Shown: positions 48,228 through 57,215 of the stretch, piece by piece
Layout of the letters: each line of letters starts with the position of its first letter
Position numbering within the stretch: the first letter of the stretch is position 1
Origin: Streptomyces sp. NBC_00663
Lineage (GTDB): Bacteria > Actinomycetota > Actinomycetes > Streptomycetales > Streptomycetaceae
Direction of reading: 5' to 3'
Assembly: GCF_036226885.1 (NCBI RefSeq)
Contig: NZ_CP109027.1
Coordinates: forward strand, 5,146,001-5,210,000
Length of the DNA stretch: 64,000 nucleotides
Program-made: the position numbers and the translations under genes
The notes under the pieces: model-generated
Seen by the model: the letters and a program-made list of their open reading frames with translations, nothing else
What the model was told of the DNA's origin: nothing
The model's database searches: none

Positions 48228-49556
48228 TCAGGCCGCCCGATCCAGCAGCACCACCGCCACGTCATCGGCCAGCTCGCCCCCGTTGAGCTCCCGCACCTCG
48301 TTCACGGCGGCCCGCAGCAGCGCCTCGCCCCGCAGCCCCTCCCTCAGCTGCCGGCGCACCATCTCCACCATGCCGTCCTGCCCGAGCCGCTCCCGCCCCG
48401 CCCCGATGTGCCCCTCGATGAGCCCGTCGGTGTAGAGCATCAGGCTCCACTCCCGCCCCAGCTCCACCTGCATCCGCGGCCAGCGGGCCCCGGGCAGCAG
48501 CCCGAGGGCGGGACCGTTGTTGTCGTACGGCAGCAGTTGTGCCGGCCGCCCCGGGCGGGCCACCAGCGGCGCCGGATGCCCGGCGAGGCACAGCCCGGCC
48601 CGGCGTCCGTCCGGCGCGATGTCGACCGTGCACAGCGTCGCGAAGATCTCGTCGTCGGCCCGCTCATGCTCCAGGACCTGCTGGAGCGTCCCCAGCAGCT
48701 CGTCACCGCACAGCCCCGCGAGGGTCAGCGCCCGCCAGGCGATCCGCAGCTCCACCCCGAGGGCCGCCTCGTCGGGCCCGTGCCCGCAGACGTCGCCGAT
48801 CATGGCGTGGACGGTGCCGTCGGAGGTCCGTACGACGTCGTAGAAGTCACCGCCGAGCAGGGCGCGCGAACGCCCCGGCCGGTACCGGGCGGCGAACCGG
48901 AGAGTCGAACCCTCCAGCAGCGGTGTGGGCAGCAGCCCGCGCTCCAGGCGCCGGTTCTCCTGCGCCCGTACCCGGCCCTCCGCGAGCCGCCGCTCTGCGG
49001 TGTCGGAACGTTTCCGCTCCACGGCGTAACGGATCGCGCGGCTCAGCAGCCGACTGTCCAGTTCGTCCCGGAAGAGATAGTCCTGGGCGCCCACGCGCAC
49101 CGCTTCGGTGCCGCGCTCGGCGTCGCCGGAGGCGGTGAGGGCGATCACGGCGTGCCGCGGGGCGAGCTGGAGCACGTGCTTGAGCACGGCGAGCTCGTCG
49201 TGGTCGTCGCCGCGCGCCGGGGCCGGCAGGGCCAGGTCGAGCAGGATGCAGTGGACGTCGTCGGTGAGCAGGCGCTCGGCCTCGGTGAGGTTGCGGGCCG
49301 TGCGGACGCGGATGGGGTTGCCGGCGGAGTCCAGGAGCTCGGGCACGAGCGTCGAGCCGCCGGGATCGTCCTCGATCACCAGCAGCGTCAGAGGGGTGCC
49401 GTGGTGCTTCTCGACCGTGCCGTCCTTACGCGGGGCCTCGTCCTTCGCAGGGCCGCCGAGGGGGCCGCCGACCGGGCCGCCGACTGCTGTCGCGGCCTGC
49501 GCCTGACCACCTTCCACGGCCGGGATCGCTCTCTGCCGCGGTACGGGTACGGGCAT
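48228..49556 (-). CDS. Response-regulator PP2C (SpoIIE-type) phosphatase
   Basis: 442 residues from ATG 49556, which has GGGAAGGAAC upstream; a longer frame exists but lacks such a site. The N-terminal receiver-like domain (about 50-175) has LLVIEDD, phospho-acceptor Asp in CILLDLAL and ALTASG, but the usual Lys is Arg (DYLFRDE). A coiled linker leads to a SpoIIE/RsbU phosphatase domain (about 215-440) with LGGDFYDVV, IGDVCGHGPDEA, LYTDGLIE and DDVAVVLL. Such enzymes dephosphorylate anti-anti-sigma factors. Confidence 0.9.
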   Translation of the reverse strand: MPVPVPRQRAIPAVEGGQAQAATAVGGPVGGPLGGPAKDEAPRKDGTVEKHHGTPLTLLVIEDDPGGSTLVPELLDSAGNPIRVRTARNLTEAERLLTDDVHCILLDLALPAPARGDDHDELAVLKHVLQLAPRHAVIALTASGDAERGTEAVRVGAQDYLFRDELDSRLLSRAIRYAVERKRSDTAERRLAEGRVRAQENRRLERGLLPTPLLEGSTLRFAARYRPGRSRALLGGDFYDVVRTSDGTVHAMIGDVCGHGPDEAALGVELRIAWRALTLAGLCGDELLGTLQQVLEHERADDEIFATLCTVDIAPDGRRAGLCLAGHPAPLVARPGRPAQLLPYDNNGPALGLLPGARWPRMQVELGREWSLMLYTDGLIEGHIGAGRERLGQDGMVEMVRRQLREGLRGEALLRAAVNEVRELNGGELADDVAVVLLDRAA

Positions 49557-49815
49557 CGTCTTGGGTTCCTTCCCTCCCCCCGAGGGCATGGTGGGGCGAG
49601 GGACCTCGACCCACCGACGGGGACCATAGCGGTAGTCGGCGTCGCAACGGAATGGTGCACGGCACGCGGCTCCGCAGGCGGCCACTGTCATATGCCGCGT
49701 TCCCTACCGCAGTTGGACACCCCGCCCGAGGTGGCGGAATGACGAACGTCACGTCCACACCGGGTTTGTACGACGCCCGAGGTGCCCTGCGTCACGTGAC
49801 CCCCGCCACGCGGCC

Positions 49816-50889
49816 TCACGCGTCCGGCCGCACCACCGCCAGGATCGGCATCGACCCCGCCCCCGCGATCGTCACCGTCCGCCCCGGCCGCGGGGCGTGC
49901 ACGATCGCGCCGTCACCCAGGTACATCGCGACATGGCTGGCATCGGAGTTGTAGATGATGAGGTCGCCGGGCCGCATGTCCTTGACGTCGACCTTCTTCA
50001 GCTGCTTCCACTGCTCCTGCGAGGTCCGCGGAATGGGCTGCCCGGCACTGGCCCAGGCCTGCGAGGTGAGCCCCGAGCAGTCGTACGACCCCGGCCCCTC
50101 GGCGCCCCATTCATAGGGCTTGCCGATCTGCGCGGTCGCGTACGCCACGGCCTTCTTGCCCTGGGCGGACGCCTTGCCGTCGATCTCGTCGAGTATCCCG
50201 GAGTCGAGCCAGGCGGTCTGCGCCTTGTAGGCGGCCTGCTGCTCCAGCCGCGCGAGGCGCTCCTTCTCCTCCTTCTCCAGCTTGGACTCGAGTTCCTCGG
50301 CGGCGGCGATCCGCTTCTTGACCTTCTTCTTGGCGGCGGCCTTGGCCTTGCGGTTGGCCTCCAGCTTGGTCCACTGCGCGGAGGCGTCCTCGGCGTACTG
50401 CTCCAAGTCCTGCTGGGCGCGGGTCATTTCCGCCAGGAGCCCCTTGGTGGCGCGCTGCCCCTGGAGCACCCGCCCGGCGCCGTTGAGAAAGTCCTCCGGG
50501 TCGTCGCTGAGCATCAGCTGCGCCTCGTCGGGCAGTCCGCCGCTGCGGTACTGGGCGGCGGCCGCGGCCCCCGCCCGCTGCTTCAACTCGGCGAGCTTCT
50601 CCTGCCCCTTGACGATCTTCTTCGCCAACGCCACGATCGCGGCCGACTGCTGGTCGGCGGCCTCCTCGGCGGCGTTGTACTGGTCCGTGGCCACGGCGGC
50701 GTCGTGATAGAGGTCGTCCAGCTGGGTGCGTACGGCCTCAAGGTCCTTGTTGGTCACGGGGGTGGCGGACGCCGAGGGCGTCGGAGTGGGGGCCGGCGCC
50801 GCGAACGCCGTACCGGGCGCCGCCAGCACAGTGACCGCACAGACCACGGTCACGGCAACAGTCACCAGCCCACGCTTGCCCGCACCCAT
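49816..50889 (-). CDS. Secreted NlpC/P60 cell-wall endopeptidase
   Basis: 357 residues. The N-terminal signal peptide (GLVTVAVTVVCAVTVLAAPG, then AFAAP) leads to a coiled-coil region (about 45-230) as in RipA-type hydrolases, then a C-terminal NlpC/P60 domain (about 240-355). Catalytic residues are Cys in GPGSYDCSGLTSQAW, His in DASHVAMYLGDG and a third His in IVHAP. It cleaves peptidoglycan stem peptides. ATG 50889. The DNA upstream has CCGT...ACGG dyad-like sequence. Confidence 0.93.
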   Translation of the reverse strand: MGAGKRGLVTVAVTVVCAVTVLAAPGTAFAAPAPTPTPSASATPVTNKDLEAVRTQLDDLYHDAAVATDQYNAAEEAADQQSAAIVALAKKIVKGQEKLAELKQRAGAAAAAQYRSGGLPDEAQLMLSDDPEDFLNGAGRVLQGQRATKGLLAEMTRAQQDLEQYAEDASAQWTKLEANRKAKAAAKKKVKKRIAAAEELESKLEKEEKERLARLEQQAAYKAQTAWLDSGILDEIDGKASAQGKKAVAYATAQIGKPYEWGAEGPGSYDCSGLTSQAWASAGQPIPRTSQEQWKQLKKVDVKDMRPGDLIIYNSDASHVAMYLGDGAIVHAPRPGRTVTIAGAGSMPILAVVRPDA

Positions 50890-51060
50890 ACCCCAGCCCC
50901 CATATCTGATTTACCGTCAGTAACTTACGGACGCCTGGGGATCGTGCCATGTCATGACAGAAAACGACAGAGGCAGTGCATCCCTCCCCCTGATCCACCC
51001 GCCCCATGACGATCTCCCCATCCTTGTGACGAACGACTCACAGAGATCGTTCCCCGCAGG

Positions 51061-51858
51061 TCAGCGACCCCGAGGCGCCAACGCCTCCCACGCCACGGTC
51101 ACTTCGCCCTGCCGCCATCGCACCGGCCCGTCCAGCACCGGCCAGTCGGCCCGCAACTCCCGTACGGCCCGCATCCACCGCTGCCGGGCCCCGTACGACG
51201 CATAGGGCGCGGCAGTGGCCCACGCCCGGTCGAAGTCCCGCAGAAAGGCATGTACCGGCTCCCCGGGGACATTCCGATGGATAAGCGCCTTGGGCAGCCG
51301 CTCGGCGAGATCGGACGGCCGCTCCAGTGACCCCAACCGTGCCGCGAAGGTCACCGTCCGCGCCCCCTCCGGCCCGAGCGCGACCCACACATGCCGCCGC
51401 CCGATCTCGTCGCAGGTCCCCTCGACGAGCAGCCCGCCGGAGGCCAGTCGGGAGCGCAGCCGCTCCCAGACGGCCGCCACCTCGTCCTCGTCGTACTGGC
51501 GCAGCACATTGGCCGCCCGGATCAGCATCGGCCGCTGGGCAATCGGAATCTCGAACCCGCCGTGCCGGAACACCAGCCCGTCCTGTTCGTACGGTTTCGC
51601 CGCGGCGACCCGGGCCGGCTCGATCTCCACGCCCACCACACGCGCGCGTGGAGCGACGGTACGCAGCCGCGCGAGCAGCTCCACGGCCGTCCAGGGAGCG
51701 GCCCCGTACCCAAGATCCACGGCGACGGGATCAACGGCCCGCCGTAGCTCGGCACCATGAACGGCGGCGATCCATCGATCCATCCGCCGCAGCCGATTGG
51801 GATTGGTGGTCCCGCGCGTAACGGTGCCCACAGGACGACGGGCGGCGCGAGATGTCAT
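51061..51858 (-). CDS. SAM-dependent methyltransferase-like protein
   Basis: 265 residues of class I methyltransferase fold. Motif I is VDLGYGAAPWTAVELLARL near residue 48, the acidic end of strand 2 is VVGVEIEPARV, and a later motif is MLIRAANVLRQYDEDEV. Motif I has GYG instead of GxGxG but keeps the spacing. Divergent from mshA. ATG 51858. Substrate unknown. Confidence 0.8.
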   Translation of the reverse strand: MTSRAARRPVGTVTRGTTNPNRLRRMDRWIAAVHGAELRRAVDPVAVDLGYGAAPWTAVELLARLRTVAPRARVVGVEIEPARVAAAKPYEQDGLVFRHGGFEIPIAQRPMLIRAANVLRQYDEDEVAAVWERLRSRLASGGLLVEGTCDEIGRRHVWVALGPEGARTVTFAARLGSLERPSDLAERLPKALIHRNVPGEPVHAFLRDFDRAWATAAPYASYGARQRWMRAVRELRADWPVLDGPVRWRQGEVTVAWEALAPRGR

Positions 51859-52091
51859 ACGTACGAGGTTATGCGGCACACGAGCCCCCCCGGCGCGGCC
51901 CCGACCCACAACGGGCCCGCACCGGCCGCCCCGCAACGCAACGCAAGCCCGAACAGTTGAGCGACCCACGGTAATGCGAGGGCAAAAACCGCCCAGCCCG
52001 GAATGGGAACGAGCCCCTCCGACGTTGCACCCCCTTGGAGGGCGCCCCACACCCTCCGTCCGGCATGCCCGCTGCAAGGAGGAAACGCCAC

Positions 52092-53429
52092 GTGAGCCAG
52101 TACGTCAGCAGGCTCGGGCGTCGTTCCCCGGCCACGCCCCCGCGCCTCAGGCTGCACCGCCGCCCCCGCCGCGTAGCGATGCTCTCCGTGCACACCTCCC
52201 CCCTGCACCAGCCCGGCACCGGCGACGCGGGCGGCATGAACGTCTACATCGTCGAGCTGGCGCAGCGCCTCGCCGCGATCAACATCGAGGTCGAGATCTT
52301 CACGCGCGCGACCACGGCGTCCCTCCCGCCCACCGTGGAGCTGGCCCCCGGCGTCCTGGTCCGCCACGTGGACGCGGGCCCCTACGAGGGCCTCGCCAAG
52401 GAGGAGCTCCCCGCCCAGCTGTGCGCCTTCACGCACGGCGTGATGCAGGCCTGGGCCGGCCACCGCCCCGGCTACTACGACCTTGTCCACACCCACTACT
52501 GGCTCTCCGGCCACGTCGGCTGGCTGGCCGCCCAGCGCTGGGGCGTCCCCCTGGTGCACGCCATGCACACCATGGCCAAGGTCAAGAACGCCAACCTCGC
52601 CGACGGCGACACCCCCGAGCCCGCCGCGAGGGTCATCGGCGAGACCCAGATCGTCAACGCGGCGGACCGGCTCATCGCGAACACCACCGAGGAACGCGAC
52701 GAACTCGTCCACCACTACGACGCCGACCCCGCCAAGGTCGCGGTGGTGCACCCCGGCGTGAACCTGGACCGCTTCAGCCCCGCGGACGGCCGCGCAGCGG
52801 CCCGCGCCCGCCTCGACCTCCCCCAGGACGCGCTCATCCCCCTCTTCGCGGGCCGCATCCAGCCCCTGAAGGCCCCGGACATCCTCCTGCGCGCGGTCGC
52901 CGTCCTCCTCGACGAACGCCCGGAACTCCGCTCCCGCATGGTCGTCCCGATCGTCGGCGGCCCCAGCGGCAGCGGCCTGGCCAAGCCGGAGGGTTTGCAG
53001 AAGCTGGCCGCCCGCCTGGGCATCGCGGACGTCGTACGCTTCCGCCCACCCGTCGGCCAGGACCAGCTCGCGGACTGGTTCCGAGCGGCGTCGCTGCTGG
53101 TGATGCCGTCGTACAGCGAGTCCTTCGGCCTGGTGGCGATAGAAGCACAGGCGGCCGGCACCCCGGTCCTGGCGGCCGCGGTCGGCGGCCTCCCGGTGGC
53201 GGTCCGCGACGGCGAGACCGGCTTCCTCGTACGGGGCCACAACCCCGCCGACTACGCGCGCGTGCTCGCGAACTTCGCCGACGACCCCCAGCTGACCGCC
53301 CGCGCGGGCGCCGCCGCCGCGCGGCACGCGCAGTCCTTCGGCTGGGACACCGCCGCGGCGGCGACGGCCGACGTCTACACGGCCGCGACCCAGGCCCACC
53401 GCCGTCACGTACGCTCCCACCATGGCTGA
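52092..53429 (+). CDS. mshA: MshA, first glycosyltransferase of mycothiol synthesis
   Basis: 445 residues, GT-B fold family 4. MshA joins N-acetylglucosamine to 1-L-inositol-3-phosphate. N-terminal domain: SVHTSPLHQPGTGDAGGMNV near residue 35 and HTHYWLSGHVGWLA near 140. C-terminal domain: FAGRIQPLKAPDILL near 255 and SYSESFGLVAIEAQAAGTPV near 340, with the EX7E-type motif. AGGAGGAAACG precedes GTG 52092. The stop lies within the next gene (8-bp overlap). Confidence 0.96.
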   Translation: MSQYVSRLGRRSPATPPRLRLHRRPRRVAMLSVHTSPLHQPGTGDAGGMNVYIVELAQRLAAINIEVEIFTRATTASLPPTVELAPGVLVRHVDAGPYEGLAKEELPAQLCAFTHGVMQAWAGHRPGYYDLVHTHYWLSGHVGWLAAQRWGVPLVHAMHTMAKVKNANLADGDTPEPAARVIGETQIVNAADRLIANTTEERDELVHHYDADPAKVAVVHPGVNLDRFSPADGRAAARARLDLPQDALIPLFAGRIQPLKAPDILLRAVAVLLDERPELRSRMVVPIVGGPSGSGLAKPEGLQKLAARLGIADVVRFRPPVGQDQLADWFRAASLLVMPSYSESFGLVAIEAQAAGTPVLAAAVGGLPVAVRDGETGFLVRGHNPADYARVLANFADDPQLTARAGAAAARHAQSFGWDTAAAATADVYTAATQAHRRHVRSHHG

Positions 53430-53934
53430 CACGGAGAAGGCGGCGCAGGTCATCGAGGCCGTCCTCAAGGACAACGAGCTCGACTGGGAGAGCCCCGCCC
53501 CCGGCACCTACGTCGTCCAGCTCCCCGGCACCCGCAAACTGAAGACGACGGTCTCTCTCCTCGTCGGCCGCCACTCCCTCTCCCTGAACGCCTTCGTCAT
53601 CCGCCACCCCGACGAGAACGAGCCCGGCGTCCACCGCTGGCTCCTGGAGCGCAATCTCAAGCTGTACGGCGTGAGTTACGCCGTCGACCGGCTGGGCGAC
53701 ATCTACGTCACCGCGAAGCTCCCGCTCGCCGCCGTCACCCCCGACGAGATCGACCGCCTCCTCGGCCAGACCCTGGAAGCGGCGGACGACAGCTTCAACA
53801 CCCTGCTGGAACTGGGCTTCGCGACCGCCATTCGCAAGGAGTACGAGTGGCGCGTGTCCCGTGGCGAGTCGACCCGCAACCTGGACGCGTTCACGCACCT
53901 CACGCAACGTCCGGCGGACGGCCCCTCAAGCTGA
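53422..53934 (+). CDS. YbjN-domain protein
   Basis: 170 residues, soluble alpha/beta. The YbjN (secretion-chaperone-like) fold shows in LPGTRKLKTTVSLLVGRHSL, ERNLKLYGVSYAVDRLGDIY and LPLAAVTPDEIDRLLGQTLE. ATG 53422 overlaps the mshA end, so the genes are coupled in one operon, a common pairing in Streptomyces. Function unknown. Its stop overlaps the convergent AraC gene by 9 bp. Confidence 0.9.
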   Translation: MADTEKAAQVIEAVLKDNELDWESPAPGTYVVQLPGTRKLKTTVSLLVGRHSLSLNAFVIRHPDENEPGVHRWLLERNLKLYGVSYAVDRLGDIYVTAKLPLAAVTPDEIDRLLGQTLEAADDSFNTLLELGFATAIRKEYEWRVSRGESTRNLDAFTHLTQRPADGPSS

Positions 53935-54720
53935 CGTGGCGTACCGCCCCGGTGTGACCCCCACCAACTTCCGGAAGTGCCGGGTCAGATGGGACTGGTC
54001 GAAGAAGCCGGTGGCCGCCGCGACCTCGCCGGGCCGCCGTCCCTCCAGCAGCAGTCGGCGGGCGCGGTCGACGCGGCGGGAGTTGAGGTACTGGTGCGGG
54101 GCGATGCCGTAGGCCGTGCTGAACGCCCGTACGAGATGGGCGGGATGGGCGTGCAGCAGTGCGGCGGCCTCCTCCAGGGCGACCCCTTCGACGACCCGCG
54201 CGTCCAGCAGCTCACGCAGCCGGCGGGCGAGCCCGGGGTCGGCGCGCGGGACGTCGGTGGCGAGGCGGGGCCGCAGATGTGCGGTGAGCCGCTCCCCGAT
54301 GAACGTCAGCCTGCCGGCCGCCTCCAGCTCGTCGCCGGGATGGTCGAGGGCGTGGTGAAGCTGCCCCACGCGCCGCCGCAGGAGCGGGTCCCGCAGATCG
54401 GGGGTGTCCACGGCGGGCCCCACGAGATCCTCGCCCAGCACCGTGGTGTCGAGATAGACGACGCGTTTGCGGAAGCCGCCGGGGCCGGCGGGGGAGCCGT
54501 TGTGGGGGACGTGCGGCGGCAGCAGCGACACGGTGTCGTGCGGGGTGCCGTGCTCGTGCCGGTCGAGGTCGTACCGTACGGCCCCGTCGTCCACGATGAG
54601 CAGCGTCCACGCCTCGTGCACATGCATCGGATAGGCGTACCCGGTGAAGTGCGCGTGGAAGACCTCCCTGACACCCGGGACGGCCGGGCGCCAGGCGGAG
54701 ACTTCCTGCCGGGCGGTCAT
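53926..54720 (-). CDS. AraC-family transcriptional regulator
   Basis: 264 residues. N-terminal cupin-like sensor (YPMHVHEAWTLLIVDDGAVR, SLLPPHVPHNG). The C-terminal double helix-turn-helix (about 170-262) has ALEEAAALLHAHPAHLVRAF and GEVAAATGFFDQSHLTRHFR and ends KLVGVTPGRYA. ATG 54720. Divergent from the DUF2000 gene, its probable target. Confidence 0.92.
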   Translation of the reverse strand: MTARQEVSAWRPAVPGVREVFHAHFTGYAYPMHVHEAWTLLIVDDGAVRYDLDRHEHGTPHDTVSLLPPHVPHNGSPAGPGGFRKRVVYLDTTVLGEDLVGPAVDTPDLRDPLLRRRVGQLHHALDHPGDELEAAGRLTFIGERLTAHLRPRLATDVPRADPGLARRLRELLDARVVEGVALEEAAALLHAHPAHLVRAFSTAYGIAPHQYLNSRRVDRARRLLLEGRRPGEVAAATGFFDQSHLTRHFRKLVGVTPGRYATSA

Positions 54721-54769
54721 GCAAAGAACGTACAAGACCGCGTCGGACCACGGCCCGCAAGCTTCCCGC

Positions 54770-55195
54770 ATGAGTACTGAACCGATCCGCTTCGACACCA
54801 AGATCGCCGTGCTGCTGCGCGAGGACCTGGAGACCTGGCAGCGGCTGAACGTCACCGCGTTCCTCGTCAGCGGCCTCGGCACGGAGGTCCCCGAGGTGAT
54901 CGGGGAGCCGTACGAGGACGCCGACGGAGTGCCCTCCCTGCGGATGTTCCGCCAGCCGGTGCTGGTGTTCGAGGGCACCAAGGAGACGCTGAGGACGGCT
55001 CACGCGCGCGTGCTGTCCCGTGCGCTGCCGCGCTCCGTCTTCACGAGCGACCTGTTCTCGACCGGCAACGACCGCGACAACCGGGCGGCCGTGCGGGCCG
55101 TGCGGACGGCCGACCTCGACCTGGTGGGGATCGCGGTGTACGGCCCGCGCAATGCCGTGGACAAGGTCATGAAAGGCGCGCGGATGCATCCGTGA
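54770..55195 (+). CDS. DUF2000 domain protein
   Basis: 141 residues with the DUF2000 pattern (FDTKIAVLLREDLETWQRLN, TAFLVSGLG, PVLVFEGTKETLRTAHARVL, VGIAVYGPRNAVDKV). Some members relate to peptidyl-tRNA hydrolase-like folds; no function is assigned. ATG 54770 has no strong ribosome-binding site and may be leaderless. The AraC/DUF2000 divergent pair is common in actinobacteria. Confidence 0.85.
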   Translation: MSTEPIRFDTKIAVLLREDLETWQRLNVTAFLVSGLGTEVPEVIGEPYEDADGVPSLRMFRQPVLVFEGTKETLRTAHARVLSRALPRSVFTSDLFSTGNDRDNRAAVRAVRTADLDLVGIAVYGPRNAVDKVMKGARMHP

Positions 55196-55509
55196 CGGAA
55201 TCTGCACAGCGCTCGCGCAACCGCGCGGTGGGCGCAGGCCGCCGGGGCGAGTTGTCCGGTTCGCGGCCGCGGGGGCAACAGCTGTCGGCTCCCTGTGTGG
55301 GACGGGGTGTAGAGAAGCTGCCCCCAAACGGTGTGCGTGTCCTCATGGTTCGGGCGCGCCCCTGCTCAACTGCCGTGCCCCGGGAGCCGGGGAACTGGAT
55401 GCCGGGCACGCTCCGTGGTTTGATCCTGCGCACCGCGCCCCGCCCGCTGTCCCCCGCGGGGCGGTTCCCCCCATGTGCTGTGCACCTCCATGTGAAGGGC
55501 AGTCTCCCC
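55196..55509. other. Gene-free region before the GG-leader peptide
   Basis: 314 bp. A frame remains open here in phase with the next gene, but it is Arg/Pro-rich shadow-like sequence and I regard it as non-coding. TTTGATCCT near 55418-55426 could be part of a promoter, and GAAGGGC at 55493-55499 is the Shine-Dalgarno for the peptide gene. Nothing else was seen. Confidence 0.5.
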
Positions 55510-55734
55510 ATGAACTCCGCTCCCCAGGTCCGGACCCTCGACCTCTCCGACGCCGAGCTCGACACCGTCTCGGGCGGTCTGGCCCCGCAGATCACCGTCA
55601 CCGCCGGTGACACGACCCTCAGCAGCGACGACGTCCTGACCCAGCTCGACGGTGTCAAGGCGACGGCCCTGGGCGCCCTCGGTGGCACCCTCGGCGCGCT
55701 GCCGCACCAGGTCGGCGTGACGGTCGGTCTCTGA
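55510..55734 (+). CDS. Orphan peptide with double-glycine leader
   Basis: 74 residues. Residues 9-23 (RTLDLSDAELDTVSGG) match the leader type of class II bacteriocins and other RiPP precursors: acidic, LS-EL--VSGG, cut after GG by C39 peptidase transporters. The predicted core (about 50 residues) is Thr/Val/Gly/Leu-rich with no Cys and no Lys except one, ending LPHQVGVTVGL. No C39 transporter or modifying enzyme lies nearby, although an MFS exporter is convergent. Could be a bacteriocin-like or signalling peptide; unproven. Confidence 0.75.
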   Translation: MNSAPQVRTLDLSDAELDTVSGGLAPQITVTAGDTTLSSDDVLTQLDGVKATALGALGGTLGALPHQVGVTVGL

Positions 55735-55749
55735 TCCACCGACAGGCTC

Positions 55750-55789
55750 CAGGCCCCCTGCCCGCCGGGAAGTGCGGGCCGGGGGCCTG
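55750..55789. terminator. Hairpin between GG-leader peptide and MFS gene
   Basis: A 16-bp stem with one mismatch (CAGGCCCCC... with ...GGGGGCCTG) and an 8-nt loop, lying between the convergent genes and 12 bp from the MFS stop. Bidirectional terminator. Confidence 0.82.
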
Positions 55790-55800
55790 TCGCCGTCCGG

Positions 55801-57063
55801 TCAGGCCGCGCTGACCTCGGGCTCGGCGGCGGCGAGGGCCGGTGCGCCGGTGTTCGTCTCCTCGTCCGGCAGCCGCCGCATCAGGACCGCGTACCCCACT
55901 CCGGCCACCGTCCCGACGACGGCGCACAGCCCCCACAGCCACTCGGCGCCGTAGTGGTCGATGACGAGCCCGGACATCAGCGGGGCGACGAGGGCGGCGG
56001 CGGACCAGGACAGGGTGTACATGCCCTGGTAGCGGCCGCGGCCGTGCACGGGGGAGAGGCGGACGACGAGGCCGGTCTGGGTCGGGGCGTTGACGATCTC
56101 GGCGAGTGTCCAGACGCAGACGGTGAGGGCGAAGACGCCGATGGACCCGGCGAAGGCGGTGAGCCCGAAGCCGTACCCGGCGAGCAGGGACGAGATGACG
56201 AGCAGCCGGCGCGGGTCGCGGTGCTGGATGAACCGGGTGACCGGGATCTGGAGCGCGACGATGAGGACGCCGTTGACGGCGATCGCCATGCCGTAGTCGG
56301 CGGGCGTGAACCCGGCCTCGCCCATCGCCACCGGCAGTCCGACCGCGCCCTGCTGGAAGACGAGGGCGATGAGGAAGGACAGCCCGACGACACCCATGTA
56401 ACGCCCGTCGCGCAGCACCGTCCCCAGGCCGACCTTCCCGTCCGCCGCCTTGTCGACGGGCGTGCGCTCGGGGCGTGACTCGGGCAGCTTCAGGAAGACG
56501 ACGATCGCGCAGACGGCGGTCATGCCCGCCTCGATGAGGAAGCCGGCGAGATAGCTGAACTCGGCGATGAACCCGGCGCCCATGGAGGAGATCGCGAAAC
56601 CGAGGTTGATGGCCCAGTAGTTGAGTGAGAAGGCCCGCACCCGGTCCTCGGGCCGCACGATGTCGGCCATCATCGCCTGCACCGCCGGCCGCGAGGCGTT
56701 GCTCGTCAGGCCGACGAGGAAGGCGACGGCGGCGATGGCGACAGGGTCGTGCATGAAGCCGAGCAGGGCGACGGAGGCAGCGGTGGAGGCCTGGGCGACG
56801 AGGAGCGTGGGCCGTCGCCCCAGCCGGTCCGTCATCACCCCGGCCCCGATGGAGGAGACGACTCCGCCGAGCCCGTGGAGGGAGGCGACGAGTCCGGCGT
56901 AGGCGGCGGAGTAGCCCCGGTCGAGCGTCAGATAGAGCGCCATGAAGGTGGCGACGAAGGCGCCGAGCCGGTTGACGAGGGTGCTGGTCCACAGCCACCA
57001 GAACTCGCGGGGGAGCCCGGAGACGGTCTCCCGCAGGGCGCGTCTCACGGTGACGAGTGGCAT
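55801..57063 (-). CDS. Major facilitator superfamily exporter
   Basis: 420 residues with 12 predicted membrane helices. The MFS loop 2-3 motif appears as GAGVMTDRLGRRPTLLVAQ near residue 78. The N-terminus is cytoplasmic (PLVTVRRALRETVSGLPREF). The charged tail ends TNTGAPALAAAEPEVSAA. Drug/metabolite exporter by family; substrate unknown. ATG 57063. Confidence 0.92.
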   Translation of the reverse strand: MPLVTVRRALRETVSGLPREFWWLWTSTLVNRLGAFVATFMALYLTLDRGYSAAYAGLVASLHGLGGVVSSIGAGVMTDRLGRRPTLLVAQASTAASVALLGFMHDPVAIAAVAFLVGLTSNASRPAVQAMMADIVRPEDRVRAFSLNYWAINLGFAISSMGAGFIAEFSYLAGFLIEAGMTAVCAIVVFLKLPESRPERTPVDKAADGKVGLGTVLRDGRYMGVVGLSFLIALVFQQGAVGLPVAMGEAGFTPADYGMAIAVNGVLIVALQIPVTRFIQHRDPRRLLVISSLLAGYGFGLTAFAGSIGVFALTVCVWTLAEIVNAPTQTGLVVRLSPVHGRGRYQGMYTLSWSAAALVAPLMSGLVIDHYGAEWLWGLCAVVGTVAGVGYAVLMRRLPDEETNTGAPALAAAEPEVSAA

Positions 57064-57215
57064 GGCGGATCCCCCGGTGCGGTAAGTGTCCCAAGCGGCG
57101 ACCAGAACTTACGGCGGAGGCCGTCGGGGAGGCCACTCAATTAACAGATCCAGTCAACAGTCCGCCCATCGAGCGCCCGCGCGGGCGCCGCGGCCCTTGG
57201 ATTACGCTCATACGC

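Noticed and set aside
55192..55509. N-terminal extension of the GG-leader peptide (180-residue version)
   Set aside because: The extension is Arg/Pro/Gly-rich and unlike coding sequence; the GG leader is normally near the N-terminus, and GAAGGGC precedes ATG 55510.
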